Origin: Erythrobacter sp. WG
GTDB taxonomy: Bacteria > Pseudomonadota > Alphaproteobacteria > Sphingomonadales > Sphingomonadaceae
NCBI RefSeq assembly: GCF_026586795.1
Contig: NZ_JAPFGY010000015.1
Coordinates: 20,706 to 84,705 of the forward strand
Reading direction: 5' to 3'
Length of the DNA: 64,000 nt
The position numbers were made by a program, and so were the translations under genes. Under the pieces are notes generated by a model. The model worked only from the letters and a program-made list of their open reading frames with translations. It was not told the DNA's origin and did no database searches. This document shows positions 52,554-61,641 of this stretch, one piece after another. Position 1 is the stretch's first letter. Every line of letters starts with the position of its first letter.

Positions 52554-55169
52554 ATGAGCGACACGAGATTCGATCCGTCCGTGGCCGACGGGCGATGGCA
52601 GCGTGCCTGGGCCGAGGCGGGCACCTTCACCGCCGATTCGGCGAGCCCCAAGCCCAAGAGCTACATCCTCGAGATGTTCCCCTACCCCTCGGGGCGCATC
52701 CACATGGGCCATGTGCGCAACTACACCATGGGCGACGTGCTGGCGCGCTATCAGAAGATGCGCGGGTTCGAGGTGCTGCACCCGATGGGCTGGGACGCCT
52801 TCGGGATGCCGGCCGAGAACGCCGCGATGGAAAAGGGCGTGCACCCCGGCGGCTGGACGCGGGCGAACATCGCGCAGATGAAGGCGCAGCTCCAGCGCAT
52901 CGGCTTCGCGCTCGACTGGACGCGCGAATTCGCCACCTGCGATCCCGAGTATTACAGCCACGAACAGGCGCTGTTCCTCGACCTGTATGAGGCGGGGCTG
53001 GTCTATCGCAAGGAATCGACCGTCAACTGGGACCCGGTCGACATGACCGTGCTCGCCAACGAGCAGGTGATCGACGGCAAGGGCTGGCGCTCGGGCGCGG
53101 AGGTCGAGAAGCGCAAGCTGAACCAGTGGTTCCTGAAGATCACCGACTTTGCCGATGATCTGCTGGAGGGCCTTGGGAGCCTCGAGGACTGGCCCGAGAA
53201 GGTGCGCCTGATGCAGGAGAACTGGATCGGCAAGTCGCAGGGGCTGGAGTTCTCGTTCGAGCTGTCAAAGCCCCTTCCCTTGGGGGAAGGGGTTGGGGAT
53301 GGGGGCTCGACTCCCGCTGATGCCGTACCCCCACCCCCGGCCCCTCCCCAAGGGGAGGGGAGTCTTCAGCGCCTCGCCGTCTACACCACCCGCCCCGACA
53401 CGATCTTCGGCGCGAGTTTCTGCGCCATCGCGGCCGATCACCCGATTGCGCAGGGGCTGGCGGGCGATCCGGCGGTCGCAGCCTTCATCGACCAGTGCAA
53501 GAAGGGCGCGACCACCGCGGCGGCGCTCGAGACGGCGGAGAAGCTGGGCTTCCGCACCCCGATCACCGCGAAGCACCCCTTCACGGGCGCGGACCTGCCG
53601 GTGTTCATCGCAAACTTCGTGCTGATGGAATATGGCACGGGCGCGGTGATGGGCGTGCCGGGCCATGACCAGCGCGACTTCGAATTCGCCACCAAATATG
53701 GCCTGCCGATCGCGCGCGTCGTCGCCGCCGATCCGGCACAGGCCGACGCGCCCTTCAAGGGCGCGGCCGAGGCGGGGGACGGGGTAATCGTCAACTCCGA
53801 TTTCCTTAATGGCATGACCGTGGAAGAGGCCAAGCAGGCGGTCATCGCCCGCGCCGAAAGCGAAGGCTGGGGCACTGGCAAGACCGTATGGCGCCTGCGC
53901 GACTGGGGCGTTTCGCGGCAGCGCTATTGGGGCACGCCGATCCCGATCATTCACAGCCCCGATCACGGCCCCGTCCCCGTGCCCCGCGACCAGCTGCCGG
54001 TGGTGCTGCCTGAGGACATCGATTTCAGCGAACCGGGCAACCCGCTCGACCGCCACCCCACCTGGAAGCACACCACCTGCCCGATCAGCGGCAAGCCCGC
54101 GCTGCGCGAGACCGATACGCTCGACACCTTTGTCGACAGCTCGTGGTATTTCCTGCGCTTTGCGAGCCAGCCCGCCGACAAGCCCTTCGACCCGGAAGAG
54201 GTCGCCAAGTGGATGCCGGTGCAGCACTATATCGGCGGGATCGAGCACGCGATTCTGCACCTGCTCTACGCCCGCTTCTGGACCCGCGCGCTCGCCCACA
54301 TCGGCAAGATCGACGTGAAGGAGCCGTTTGCGGCGCTGTTCACGCAAGGAATGGTGACGCACGAGACATATAGCCGCATCGACGAGGCGCGCGGGGTGCC
54401 GGTGTTCTTCGGCCCCGAGGATGTGAACCGCACCTCCGAAGGCGCGACCCTGCTGGCGGACGGCGCGCCGGTCGAGGTCGGCCGCGTCATCAAGATGTCG
54501 AAGTCAAAGAAGAACGTCGTCGACCCCGATGCGATCATCGCCCGCCACGGCGCGGATGCGGTGCGCTGGTTCATGCTGTCCGACTCCCCGCCCGAGCGTG
54601 ACCTCCCCTGGTCCGATGCCGGGATCGAAGGCTGCGCGCGCTTCGTCCAGCGCTTGTGGCGGCTGTTCTCCGCCTATGACGCGGACGCGACCGGCGAGGA
54701 CAGGGCGCTTGACCGCAAGACCCACCAGACCATCGCCGCCGTCGCTGCCGATATCGAGGCATTGGGCTTCAACAAGGCCGTGGCGCGCATCTACGAGCTG
54801 ACCGGCGCGGTCGAGAAGGCCGCGCCCTCCGCCAGTCGCTCCGCCGCGATCCGCGCGCTCGTCCACCTCGCCGCGCCCATGATGCCGCACCTCGCCGAGG
54901 AAGCCTGGGCGGCGATGGGCAACACGACCCTCATCGCCGACGCGCCCTGGCCCGAGGTCGACCCTGCCCTGCTGGTCGACGACGAGGTGACCATCGCCAT
55001 CCAGCACATGGGCAAGCTGCGCGACACGCTGACCGCGCCCAAGGGGGCCTCCAAGGAGGATCTCGAGGCGCTCGCCATGTCGTCCGCCAACCTCCAGCGC
55101 TCGATCAACGGCGCGCCGATCCGCAAGGTGATTGTGGTGCCCGACCGATTGGTGAATATCGTCACCTGA
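52554..55169 (+). CDS. leuS: Leucyl-tRNA synthetase with in-frame repeat insertion
   Basis: An 871-residue class I synthetase. HIGH-type [16 protein letters not shown] is at about 40-55 and KMSKSKKN at about 645. The CP1 editing domain begins near residue 240 with [13 protein letters not shown] and contains the conserved editing region. Residues 240-269 ([12 protein letters not shown]... PPQGEG) are encoded by a family C palindrome inserted just before [11 protein letters not shown], at the junction with the catalytic core. No stop or frameshift results. The gene is otherwise normal, so the enlarged loop appears tolerated. Confidence 0.96.
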   Translation: MSDTRFDPSVADGRWQRAWAEAGTFTADSASPKPKSYILEMFPYPSGRIHMGHVRNYTMGDVLARYQKMRGFEVLHPMGWDAFGMPAENAAMEKGVHPGGWTRANIAQMKAQLQRIGFALDWTREFATCDPEYYSHEQALFLDLYEAGLVYRKESTVNWDPVDMTVLANEQVIDGKGWRSGAEVEKRKLNQWFLKITDFADDLLEGLGSLEDWPEKVRLMQENWIGKSQGLEFSFELSKPLPLGEGVGDGGSTPADAVPPPPAPPQGEGSLQRLAVYTTRPDTIFGASFCAIAADHPIAQGLAGDPAVAAFIDQCKKGATTAAALETAEKLGFRTPITAKHPFTGADLPVFIANFVLMEYGTGAVMGVPGHDQRDFEFATKYGLPIARVVAADPAQADAPFKGAAEAGDGVIVNSDFLNGMTVEEAKQAVIARAESEGWGTGKTVWRLRDWGVSRQRYWGTPIPIIHSPDHGPVPVPRDQLPVVLPEDIDFSEPGNPLDRHPTWKHTTCPISGKPALRETDTLDTFVDSSWYFLRFASQPADKPFDPEEVAKWMPVQHYIGGIEHAILHLLYARFWTRALAHIGKIDVKEPFAALFTQGMVTHETYSRIDEARGVPVFFGPEDVNRTSEGATLLADGAPVEVGRVIKMSKSKKNVVDPDAIIARHGADAVRWFMLSDSPPERDLPWSDAGIEGCARFVQRLWRLFSAYDADATGEDRALDRKTHQTIAAVAADIEALGFNKAVARIYELTGAVEKAAPSASRSAAIRALVHLAAPMMPHLAEEAWAAMGNTTLIADAPWPEVDPALLVDDEVTIAIQHMGKLRDTLTAPKGASKEDLEALAMSSANLQRSINGAPIRKVIVVPDRLVNIVT
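53271..53361. repeat. Palindromic repeat, family C, copy inside leuS
   Basis: A full 90-bp element: CCCCTTCCCTTGGGGGAAGG through GGCCCCTCCCCAAGGGGAGG. Both arms, in the same arrangement as 20187-20294, and a length of 30 codons keep the leuS frame. Homologous LeuS proteins go straight from FELS-like sequence to the YTTRPDT strand. Confidence 0.9.
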
Positions 55170-55669
55170 TGCGGCACCTTCTCCTCCTCGCGGCCTCGCT
55201 GGCCCTCGCCGCCTGCGGCCTTTCGCCGATGTATGCGGGCGGGGCGGGCGCCCCCGTCGCGCAGGACATGGCCGCGATCGACATCCCCGCGATCCAGGGC
55301 CGCGGCGGCTGGCTGGTCAAGAACGCGCTCCAGCAGCGCCTCGGCGTGGCCGGGGACGCCGCGCCGCGCTACCGGCTCGACGTGCGGCTCGACGATTCGC
55401 TCGAGGCTTTGGGCGTCCTCAACGACGACACGATCAGCCGCGAGCGCCGCATCCTGCGCGCGCGCTACCAGCTGGTCGACATCGCCACCGGATCGATCAT
55501 GCTCGATGCGACGGCAGGCTCGGACGCGGGGATCGACGTGGTCTCCAGCGAATACGCGACCATCGCCGCCGAGCAGAAGGCCCTGGAAAACCTCGCGCTC
55601 GACATTGCCGACCGGATGGCGACGCAGATCGCGCTGACCCTGCGGGCCGAGGCCTCGCGCCAGCCGTGA
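55169..55669 (+). CDS. lptE: LPS-assembly lipoprotein LptE
   Basis: A 166-residue lipoprotein (SLALAACGLSPMYAG) forming the plug of the LptD barrel. The opening is typical, followed by IPAIQGRGGWLVKNALQQRLG. The ATG overlaps the leuS TGA (TGATG), so it is coupled. The gene order leuS-lptE-holA is conserved in alphaproteobacteria. Confidence 0.9.
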   Translation: MRHLLLLAASLALAACGLSPMYAGGAGAPVAQDMAAIDIPAIQGRGGWLVKNALQQRLGVAGDAAPRYRLDVRLDDSLEALGVLNDDTISRERRILRARYQLVDIATGSIMLDATAGSDAGIDVVSSEYATIAAEQKALENLALDIADRMATQIALTLRAEASRQP

Positions 55670-56733
55670 AGGCGAAGAACAGCGACTTCCTGCGCGGCTT
55701 CCCGGCGGGCGCGCTCCAGTGCCGGATCTTCTTTTTCTGCGGCCCCGACGAAGCCGGCGCCAGCGCCGCCGCCGCCCGGCTTGCCGCCGCGCTCCCCGAT
55801 GCGGGCGAGCGGGTCGAGCTGGCGGGCGCGGACATCCGGCGCGATCCGGCTCTGCTCGGCGACGAGGCGCGCTCGACCTCGCTGTTCGGGGACAAGCGCC
55901 ACATCTGGGTGCGCGCCAGCGGCGACGAGGCACATGACGCCCTCCAGTTCCTGATCGAGACCGCAGAGGCCGGCGCGGGCGAGGCGGCGCCGGTGTTCGT
56001 CGTCGCCACCAGCGCCACCGACAAGTCGCGCACCGCCAAGCTCTTGGAAAAGCGCAAGGACGCGCTCGTCGCGATGTTCCACCCGCCGGACCTCGCCGCC
56101 GTCGCCCAGGCGGTGCGCGGCATGGCGGACGCGGCGGGCCTCAGGCTCGGCGGCGACTTGGCCGAACGCATCGCGCGCGCCGCCGGGCTCGACGTGCGGC
56201 TCGCCCAGTCCGAGGTCGACAAGCTCGCGCTCTATGTGGGTGCCGATCCCCAGGCGCCGCGCCCCGCCACCCCCGAGGATCACGCCGCGATCGGCGCGGC
56301 CACCGAGGACGACGGTTTTGCCCCGCTGGTGAACGCGGTGCTCGGCGGCGAGACGGCGAGGCTCGCGGGCGAGATCCGGCGGATGCGCGAACTCGGCCTC
56401 AACCCGGTAGGAGTGGCGCTCGCGCTCGAGCGGCGCGCGGCGCAGCTGGCCCAGATCGCCGCACATCTCGGCCCGCGCGGTGCGGTGGAGCAGATCGACA
56501 AGGGGGCCGAGATGCGGCTCGGCATCTTCTTCAAGGAGAAGCGCGACATCATCAACCAGTACAAGCGCTGGACCCTGCCCGCCGGGCGCGGCGCCCGCGA
56601 ATCCCGTCTCGATCGGCTGATCCCGCGCCTCGTCGCCCTGCACCGCAATCTGCTCGCCAACAGCCAGGCCGCCGAATTGCTGCTGGCGCAGGAACTTTCC
56701 GAGATCGCGCGATTTGCCGCAAGGCGCGCCTAG
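55666..56733 (+). CDS. holA: DNA polymerase III subunit delta
   Basis: A 355-residue clamp-loader subunit. The N-terminal ATPase-like region (IFFFCGPDEAGASAAAARLAA) lacks a functional Walker A, as expected for delta, and the AAGLDVRLAQSEVDKLALY region is conserved. GTG 55666 overlaps lptE. ParB, which follows holA in many relatives, is absent here. Confidence 0.9.
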   Translation: MKAKNSDFLRGFPAGALQCRIFFFCGPDEAGASAAAARLAAALPDAGERVELAGADIRRDPALLGDEARSTSLFGDKRHIWVRASGDEAHDALQFLIETAEAGAGEAAPVFVVATSATDKSRTAKLLEKRKDALVAMFHPPDLAAVAQAVRGMADAAGLRLGGDLAERIARAAGLDVRLAQSEVDKLALYVGADPQAPRPATPEDHAAIGAATEDDGFAPLVNAVLGGETARLAGEIRRMRELGLNPVGVALALERRAAQLAQIAAHLGPRGAVEQIDKGAEMRLGIFFKEKRDIINQYKRWTLPAGRGARESRLDRLIPRLVALHRNLLANSQAAELLLAQELSEIARFAARRA

Positions 56734-56833
56734 CGCGCGACAAACGTCGGAACCTGTCACACCATTTTATACAAGCGTTGACCATAATACTTGCTAGAAA
56801 GCGCTCGGTCGCGCCGCAAAGGGGCCCGCTGGG

Positions 56834-58237
56834 ATGAATCGCGCAACGTTGGATAGGCTCGATGCCGTCAGGCGCGAGAGCGTCGAAGGCCGCCTTGCGC
56901 CCTCGCTCGAGCGGCGCAGGCTGCGCGCCTATATCGTGACGATGCTCACCGATGGCGCGCTGTTCGTGCTGTGCTTCGCGCTCGCCGGGCTCCTGTGGGA
57001 AGGCCGCTGGGGCGGCACCCGCGCGCTGTTCGCGGCGCAGGCGATGCTGCCGATCTACTTCACCATCGCGCTCTATAACGGCACCTACGGCGTCACCGCT
57101 CTTGCCGACTGGCTGTTTGCGTCACGCAAGACGCTGGTGGCGCTGCTGATTTCGGCGGGGCTGTTCAACTTCGTCGCCTTCTACGCCAAGTCCAACGAGG
57201 ACTTCTCGCGCGTCGTCATGACGCTCGGCCTGCTGTTCACCGCGATCGCGCTGGTCGCCATGCGCCGGATCATGGCGATGGTGATCGCCCACCGCTGGGG
57301 CGGGCGGGTCGCCAACCGGCTGGTGATCGACGACGGCGGGACGGCCTTCCCCTTCGCTCAGGCCGACCGGATCGCGGCGGCCGATTTCGGCCTCGACCCG
57401 ACCAGCCACGATCCCTTCATGCTCGACCGGCTCGGCAAGTTGCTGCGCAACCAGGACCAGGTGGTGATCTCCTGCCGGCCGGAGCGGCGCGCGGACTGGG
57501 CCTTCCTGCTCAAGGCCGCCGGGGTCTATGGCGAGATCGTCAGCGAGACCGCACACGATCTGGGCGTCGTCGGCGTCCACCACTATGCCGATCTCGACCG
57601 CACCACGCTGGTGGTGTCGACCGGCCCGCTGGCCCTGCGCGCGCGCATCCTCAAGCGGCTTTTCGATCTGTTCGTGGCCGGGGCCGCGCTGGCGGCGCTG
57701 TCGCCCGTGCTGATCGTGGTGGCCGTGCTGATCAAGCTCGAGGACGGCGGCCCGGTGCTGTTCGTCCAGCGGCGTCTCGGGCGCGGCAACCAGTTCTTCG
57801 ATATGTTCAAGTTCCGCTCGATGCGCGAAGAGAAGCTCGACCCCGACGGCAACCGCTCGGCCGCGCGCGACGATGACCGGATCACCCGCATCGGCGCTTT
57901 CATCCGCCGCACCAGCATCGACGAGCTGCCGCAGCTCATCAACGTGATCAAGGGGGATATGTCGATCGTCGGCCCGCGCCCGCACGCGCTCGGCAGCCGC
58001 GCCAACAACAAGTTCTTCTGGGAGGTCGACCGCCAGTACTGGCAGCGCCATTGCCTGAAGCCCGGCCTCACCGGGCTCGCCCAGGTGCGCGGCCATCGCG
58101 GGGCGACGGAGGTGGAGAAGGACCTCACCGACCGGTTGCAGTCGGATCTCGAATACATCGACGGCTGGTCGCTGCGCCGCGACATCGGCATCGTCCTGCG
58201 CACGGCGCGGGTGCTGGTCCACGAGAACGCGTTCTAA
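56834..58237 (+). CDS. Undecaprenyl-phosphate sugar-phosphate transferase (exopolysaccharide priming)
   Basis: A 467-residue WcaJ/WbaP-like enzyme. The N-terminal half has several membrane helices and a CoA-binding-like fold; from about residue 270 the C-terminal catalytic domain shows KRLFDLFVAGAALAALSPVL, FKFRSMRE, RRTSIDELPQLINVIKGDMSIVGPRP and KPGLTGLAQVRG. It transfers the first sugar phosphate to undecaprenyl phosphate. It takes the place where parB/parA would often follow holA. Confidence 0.92.
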   Translation: MNRATLDRLDAVRRESVEGRLAPSLERRRLRAYIVTMLTDGALFVLCFALAGLLWEGRWGGTRALFAAQAMLPIYFTIALYNGTYGVTALADWLFASRKTLVALLISAGLFNFVAFYAKSNEDFSRVVMTLGLLFTAIALVAMRRIMAMVIAHRWGGRVANRLVIDDGGTAFPFAQADRIAAADFGLDPTSHDPFMLDRLGKLLRNQDQVVISCRPERRADWAFLLKAAGVYGEIVSETAHDLGVVGVHHYADLDRTTLVVSTGPLALRARILKRLFDLFVAGAALAALSPVLIVVAVLIKLEDGGPVLFVQRRLGRGNQFFDMFKFRSMREEKLDPDGNRSAARDDDRITRIGAFIRRTSIDELPQLINVIKGDMSIVGPRPHALGSRANNKFFWEVDRQYWQRHCLKPGLTGLAQVRGHRGATEVEKDLTDRLQSDLEYIDGWSLRRDIGIVLRTARVLVHENAF

Positions 58238-58282
58238 GGGCGGAAGACGCCCCGCCCGGATCGCCGCCGGCCTTGCTGCCGG

Positions 58283-58861
58283 TCAGTCGCGGTTCTGGGG
58301 CACGTTGAAGCTGCCGGTCACCCGGCCGCGGCCTGCCGGCGCACCCGGTGCCGCGCTGCCGCCGCCCGACGCGCTGCCATCCACCGTCGAGACGCCGCTG
58401 TCGAGGTCGATCGTCAGCCGCCCGCCATTGAGGGTATCGGCCCCGCGGCGCAGGCGGACATTGCCTGCCATGGTGATGATCCGGCGGTTGAAATCGTAAA
58501 CCGCGTTGTCGCCGCTCGCCCGTTCCTCGCCGCGGGTGACGACGACGCCGCCGGTCGCGGTGATGCGCTGGATCTCGAGCTGCCCGGCCTGGGTAAAGTT
58601 GACCAGCATCCGGTCCGAGGTGATCCTGAGATCGGCCTGGTTGACGATCACCCCGCCGCTGAAGATCGCCTGATTGGCGCGGTCGTCGAGCACGAACTTG
58701 CCCGCGTCGTAGGTGACGGGCGCGCGCGAATCGTGACGGGCGATGCCTTGCGCCGCGAGGTTCATGCCGCTGGCGAGCGCGCAGGTCAGGGCAAAGCCCC
58801 CGGCGCTCCACACGAGGGCAAGGCGCTTGAACGGCGCACGGGGGGTGGCGGCAGGGATCAT
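58283..58861 (-). CDS. lptA: LPS export periplasmic protein LptA
   Basis: A 192-residue OstA-fold beta-jellyroll protein. Signal segment up to about ASGMNLAAQG; conserved strand FVLDDRANQAIFSGGVIVNQ and NFNRRIITMAGNVRLRRG-like core. It bridges the periplasm in the Lpt machine. Its start overlaps the lptC stop. Confidence 0.9.
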   Translation of the reverse strand: MIPAATPRAPFKRLALVWSAGGFALTCALASGMNLAAQGIARHDSRAPVTYDAGKFVLDDRANQAIFSGGVIVNQADLRITSDRMLVNFTQAGQLEIQRITATGGVVVTRGEERASGDNAVYDFNRRIITMAGNVRLRRGADTLNGGRLTIDLDSGVSTVDGSASGGGSAAPGAPAGRGRVTGSFNVPQNRD

Positions 58862-59529
58862 CGCGGCATCCTCAGCTGTCCGGGGATCATGGTGAAGCGG
58901 GCATTGCCCTCGAGCGTGATGGTGCGCGCGTCGAGATCGGCGCGCAGCGTGTCGGCGGAGAAGGACCCGGCCGGCACCTCGCCCGTCACCCCCGCATCGC
59001 CCTTCATGGTGCGCGCCTTCAGGTCGACCGACACGCCGCTCGCGGTCATCGCGTAGCCATCGGCGGCGGTGAAGCGCACCGGTCCCTCGACCGCGACGAC
59101 CTCGGAGCGGGTATCGTAAACCCCGCCGCCGGCACCAAGGCGCGCCGGGCCGTCGGTGAGGAGAATCTGCGCCACCAGCTCGCGCATCCGCACCAGCCCC
59201 TCGGCCTGCGAGCGCTGCACGGCCGCGCCGGCGAGCAGCGAGAAGGGCCGCCCCTCGTTGTCGCGCCCGCGATACATCGCCTTGTCGACGCTGAGCCGCT
59301 CGTCGATCTGGGCGACCTTGTTGCGATCGAGCAGGAAGCTCACCTCGCCGCGCTGGCTGAAGGGGGTGATGATCATCAGCGCCGCGACCACGCCCACCCC
59401 CATCGGCAGGGCGCGGGCGAGGAAGCGCACCAGCCGGTCATGCGAACCGCCGGGCGCGGCGGTGTGCTGCCGCCGGCTGCGCAGCGCCTGCGCCTCGCTG
59501 GTCTCGATGCTTTGCTCGTGGGCCATCAT
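58858..59529 (-). CDS. lptC: LPS export protein LptC
   Basis: A 223-residue inner-membrane-anchored protein: a single TM helix at about 39-59 (PMGVGVVAALMIITPF), then a periplasmic OstA-like domain (GGVYDTRSEVVAVEGPVRFTAADG). Links LptFG to LptA. ATGA overlap with lptA. Confidence 0.88.
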   Translation of the reverse strand: MMAHEQSIETSEAQALRSRRQHTAAPGGSHDRLVRFLARALPMGVGVVAALMIITPFSQRGEVSFLLDRNKVAQIDERLSVDKAMYRGRDNEGRPFSLLAGAAVQRSQAEGLVRMRELVAQILLTDGPARLGAGGGVYDTRSEVVAVEGPVRFTAADGYAMTASGVSVDLKARTMKGDAGVTGEVPAGSFSADTLRADLDARTITLEGNARFTMIPGQLRMPR

Positions 59530-59553
59530 CTGCGCGCTTTGCCGGGGGCCGCC

Positions 59554-60180
59554 TTACATATGGCTGAAGATGTCGTGCTCGGCCCAGCCGGCGACGTCGA
59601 GCAGCGCGCGCGCCGGCAGGAAGGCGAAGCAGGCCTGGGCGAGGTGGGTGCGCCCCTCGCGCTCGAGCCGGACGGTCAGCTCGTCCTTCAGGCGGTGGAG
59701 ATAGCGCACATCGGAAGCCGCATAGTCGCGCTGCGCGTCGCTGATCACCGGGCCGCCCCAGTCCGAGCTCTGCTGCTGCTTGGAAATGCTCTCGCCGAGC
59801 AGCTCCTCGACGAGGTTCTTGAGCCCGTGCCGGTCGGTATAGGTGCGCACCAGCTTGGAAGCGATCTTGGTGCAGAACACCGGCCCCGCCATGACCCCGA
59901 GATAGTGGTGGATCGCGGCGAGATCGAAGCGGGCGAAGTGGTAGATCTTCTCGCGCGCGGGATCGGCGAGCACCGCCTTGAGGTTCGGCGCCTCGTAGCG
60001 GCTGCCGGGGCCGAAGCGCACCAGGTGCTCGTCCCCGCTGCCGTCCGCGATCTGCACCACGCACAGCCGGTCGCGCAGGGTGGCGAGACCCATGGTCTCG
60101 GTATCGACCGCAAGCGCTCCGGTTCCGGTGAGCACGCCTGCGGGGAGGTCTTCCTCGTGAAAATGCACTGCCATGGCCAT
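59554..60180 (-). CDS. rnd: Ribonuclease D-like 3'-5' exonuclease
   Basis: A 208-residue DEDDy exonuclease: ALAVDTETMGLATLRDRLCVVQI carries the first Asp/Glu pair, HFARFDLAAIHHYLG the second Asp, and DYAASDVRYLHRL the final Tyr/Asp. It lacks HRDC domains, so is the short RNase D-like type common in alphaproteobacteria. First gene of a probable rnd-lptC-lptA operon. Confidence 0.9.
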   Translation of the reverse strand: MAMAVHFHEEDLPAGVLTGTGALAVDTETMGLATLRDRLCVVQIADGSGDEHLVRFGPGSRYEAPNLKAVLADPAREKIYHFARFDLAAIHHYLGVMAGPVFCTKIASKLVRTYTDRHGLKNLVEELLGESISKQQQSSDWGGPVISDAQRDYAASDVRYLHRLKDELTVRLEREGRTHLAQACFAFLPARALLDVAGWAEHDIFSHM

Positions 60181-60244
60181 CGCCCTACGCGCATTGGGGA
60201 AAGAGGGGAAGGGGGCGGTGGTCCGGCTTGCGGCAGTCCCCTAT

Positions 60245-60309
60245 CCGTTCGTGTCGAGCGAAGGCGACACACCTTCGCGAGGCCTCTCGACTTCGCTCGA
60301 GGCGAACGG
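60245..60309. repeat. Palindromic repeat, family B, copy 3
   Basis: A 65-bp copy, CCGTTCGTGTCGAGCGAAGG to TCGCTCGAGGCGAACGG. Its right end abuts the ribosome binding site of ung (GGAG at 60308-60311), so the element may have contributed to that site. Confidence 0.85.
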
Positions 60310-60318
60310 AGTTCCTGC

Positions 60319-61014
60319 TTGTCCGAGACGATCCCCGAAAGCTGGCGCCCGGTGCTCGAGCCGGTCTTGGCGAGCCCCGCAGCGCGCAAGCTCGGCGGAT
60401 GGCTCAAGGCCGAGGAGGCGGCGGGCAAGCGCATCTACCCACCGCGCGGGACAAGGCTTGCGGCGCTGGCACTGACGCCGCTCGAGGCGGTGCGCTGCGT
60501 GATCCTCGGGCAGGACCCCTACCACGGGGAGGGGCAGGCGCACGGGCTCGCCTTCTCGGTGCAGGGCGGCGTCCGGCCCCCGCCCAGCCTCGTCAACATC
60601 TTCAAGGAGCTGGAGGCCGATTGCGGCCTGCCCCGCCCGGCGCACGGCGATCTCACCCCCTGGGCGCGGCAGGGGGTGCTGCTGCTCAACAACACGCTGA
60701 CGGTCGAGGCCGGGCAGGCCGGGAGTCATGCAGCACGCGGCTGGGACGCGATCACCGATGCCTGCGTCGCGGCGGTGGCGGCACGTGCGGAGCCCACGGT
60801 GTTCATCCTGTGGGGCAGCCACGCGCGCAAGAAGGCGAGTCGTATCCCGGCGCTCGGCCGCGCACTCGACGGGTTCGGCCACCACCTCGCCCTCACCTCC
60901 GCGCACCCCAGTCCGCTCTCGGCGCACAACGGCTTCTTCGGCTCGCGCCCGTTCAGCCGGGCGAATGCCTTTCTGGACAACGCGGGGCGCGGGACGATCG
61001 ATTGGCGGCTGTGA
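60319..61014 (+). CDS. ung: Uracil-DNA glycosylase
   Basis: A 231-residue UDG family 1 enzyme. The water-activating motif is VILGQDPYHGEGQAHGLAFS, and LTSAHPSPLSAHNGFFG holds the catalytic His; PPPSLVNIFKELE is also conserved. The start is TTG 60319 with GGAG 7 nt upstream; no ATG fits the conserved N-terminus. Confidence 0.95.
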   Translation: MSETIPESWRPVLEPVLASPAARKLGGWLKAEEAAGKRIYPPRGTRLAALALTPLEAVRCVILGQDPYHGEGQAHGLAFSVQGGVRPPPSLVNIFKELEADCGLPRPAHGDLTPWARQGVLLLNNTLTVEAGQAGSHAARGWDAITDACVAAVAARAEPTVFILWGSHARKKASRIPALGRALDGFGHHLALTSAHPSPLSAHNGFFGSRPFSRANAFLDNAGRGTIDWRL

Positions 61015-61041
61015 CGCCCGATTGGAGCGGGTCCGGAGTCT

Positions 61042-61599
61042 CTACAGGCCCCACTTCGGCCCGTCAGCGGTAAGCCGGATCGCAACCGGGTCCCCGCAGA
61101 TCTCCTCTTGCGGCCCGCCGAGATCGTTCCAGCGGAACAGATTGAGGTGCCACCCGCCCGGGATCATCCGCGAGCGGTCGATGATCCCGTCCGCGCCGCT
61201 CGCCCGCGCCGCGTCGGCATTGCGCCACGATGGCGGCTCCTCGCCGGCTTCAAGCGCGGCGCGCCACGGGGCGTTGGACAAAGCGGGGTCGATGCCCAAA
61301 GCCCGGCACGCCTCCGCGTCGTGCTGATCGAGAACATGGGCCGCGCCGACCCGGAGCGGGATGACCACCCGGCGCTGACCGTCCTCGCGGATGTAGCCCG
61401 AGACCGCGATCATCGCCCAGTCGAGGCGCGGGCTCATGTAGAGCGTCGCCTGCCCCGGCCGATGATATCGGCCCGCGCTGTGCGGCAGGGGCGGGGCGAG
61501 CACCTCGCCCACCCGGTCAGCGGGAACCGATCGGAAGAAATGCCCGCCGATCGCCCGCAGCTGCGGAGCCGGACGACCGGAGTTACCGCCGCCATTCAT
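61042..61599 (-). CDS. RES-domain protein, possible orphan toxin
   Basis: A 185-residue protein. [24 protein letters not shown] and the C-terminal [23 protein letters not shown] fit the RES fold of NAD-degrading toxins; the acidic residue expected in the middle (ALAE-like) is not evident, so activity is unsure. No Xre/DUF2384 antitoxin is adjacent. It follows purD by 42 bp and could be cotranscribed. Confidence 0.6.
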   Translation of the reverse strand: MNGGGNSGRPAPQLRAIGGHFFRSVPADRVGEVLAPPLPHSAGRYHRPGQATLYMSPRLDWAMIAVSGYIREDGQRRVVIPLRVGAAHVLDQHDAEACRALGIDPALSNAPWRAALEAGEEPPSWRNADAARASGADGIIDRSRMIPGGWHLNLFRWNDLGGPQEEICGDPVAIRLTADGPKWGL

Positions 61600-61641
61600 C
61601 GGCGCAGGATAGCACGCGCAGGCGCAGTGGCCACTCCAGCA

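Noticed and set aside
53265..54362. 365-codon minus-strand frame opposite leuS
   Set aside because: It begins in the repeat and runs antisense to an essential, well-conserved synthetase with no recognised motif.
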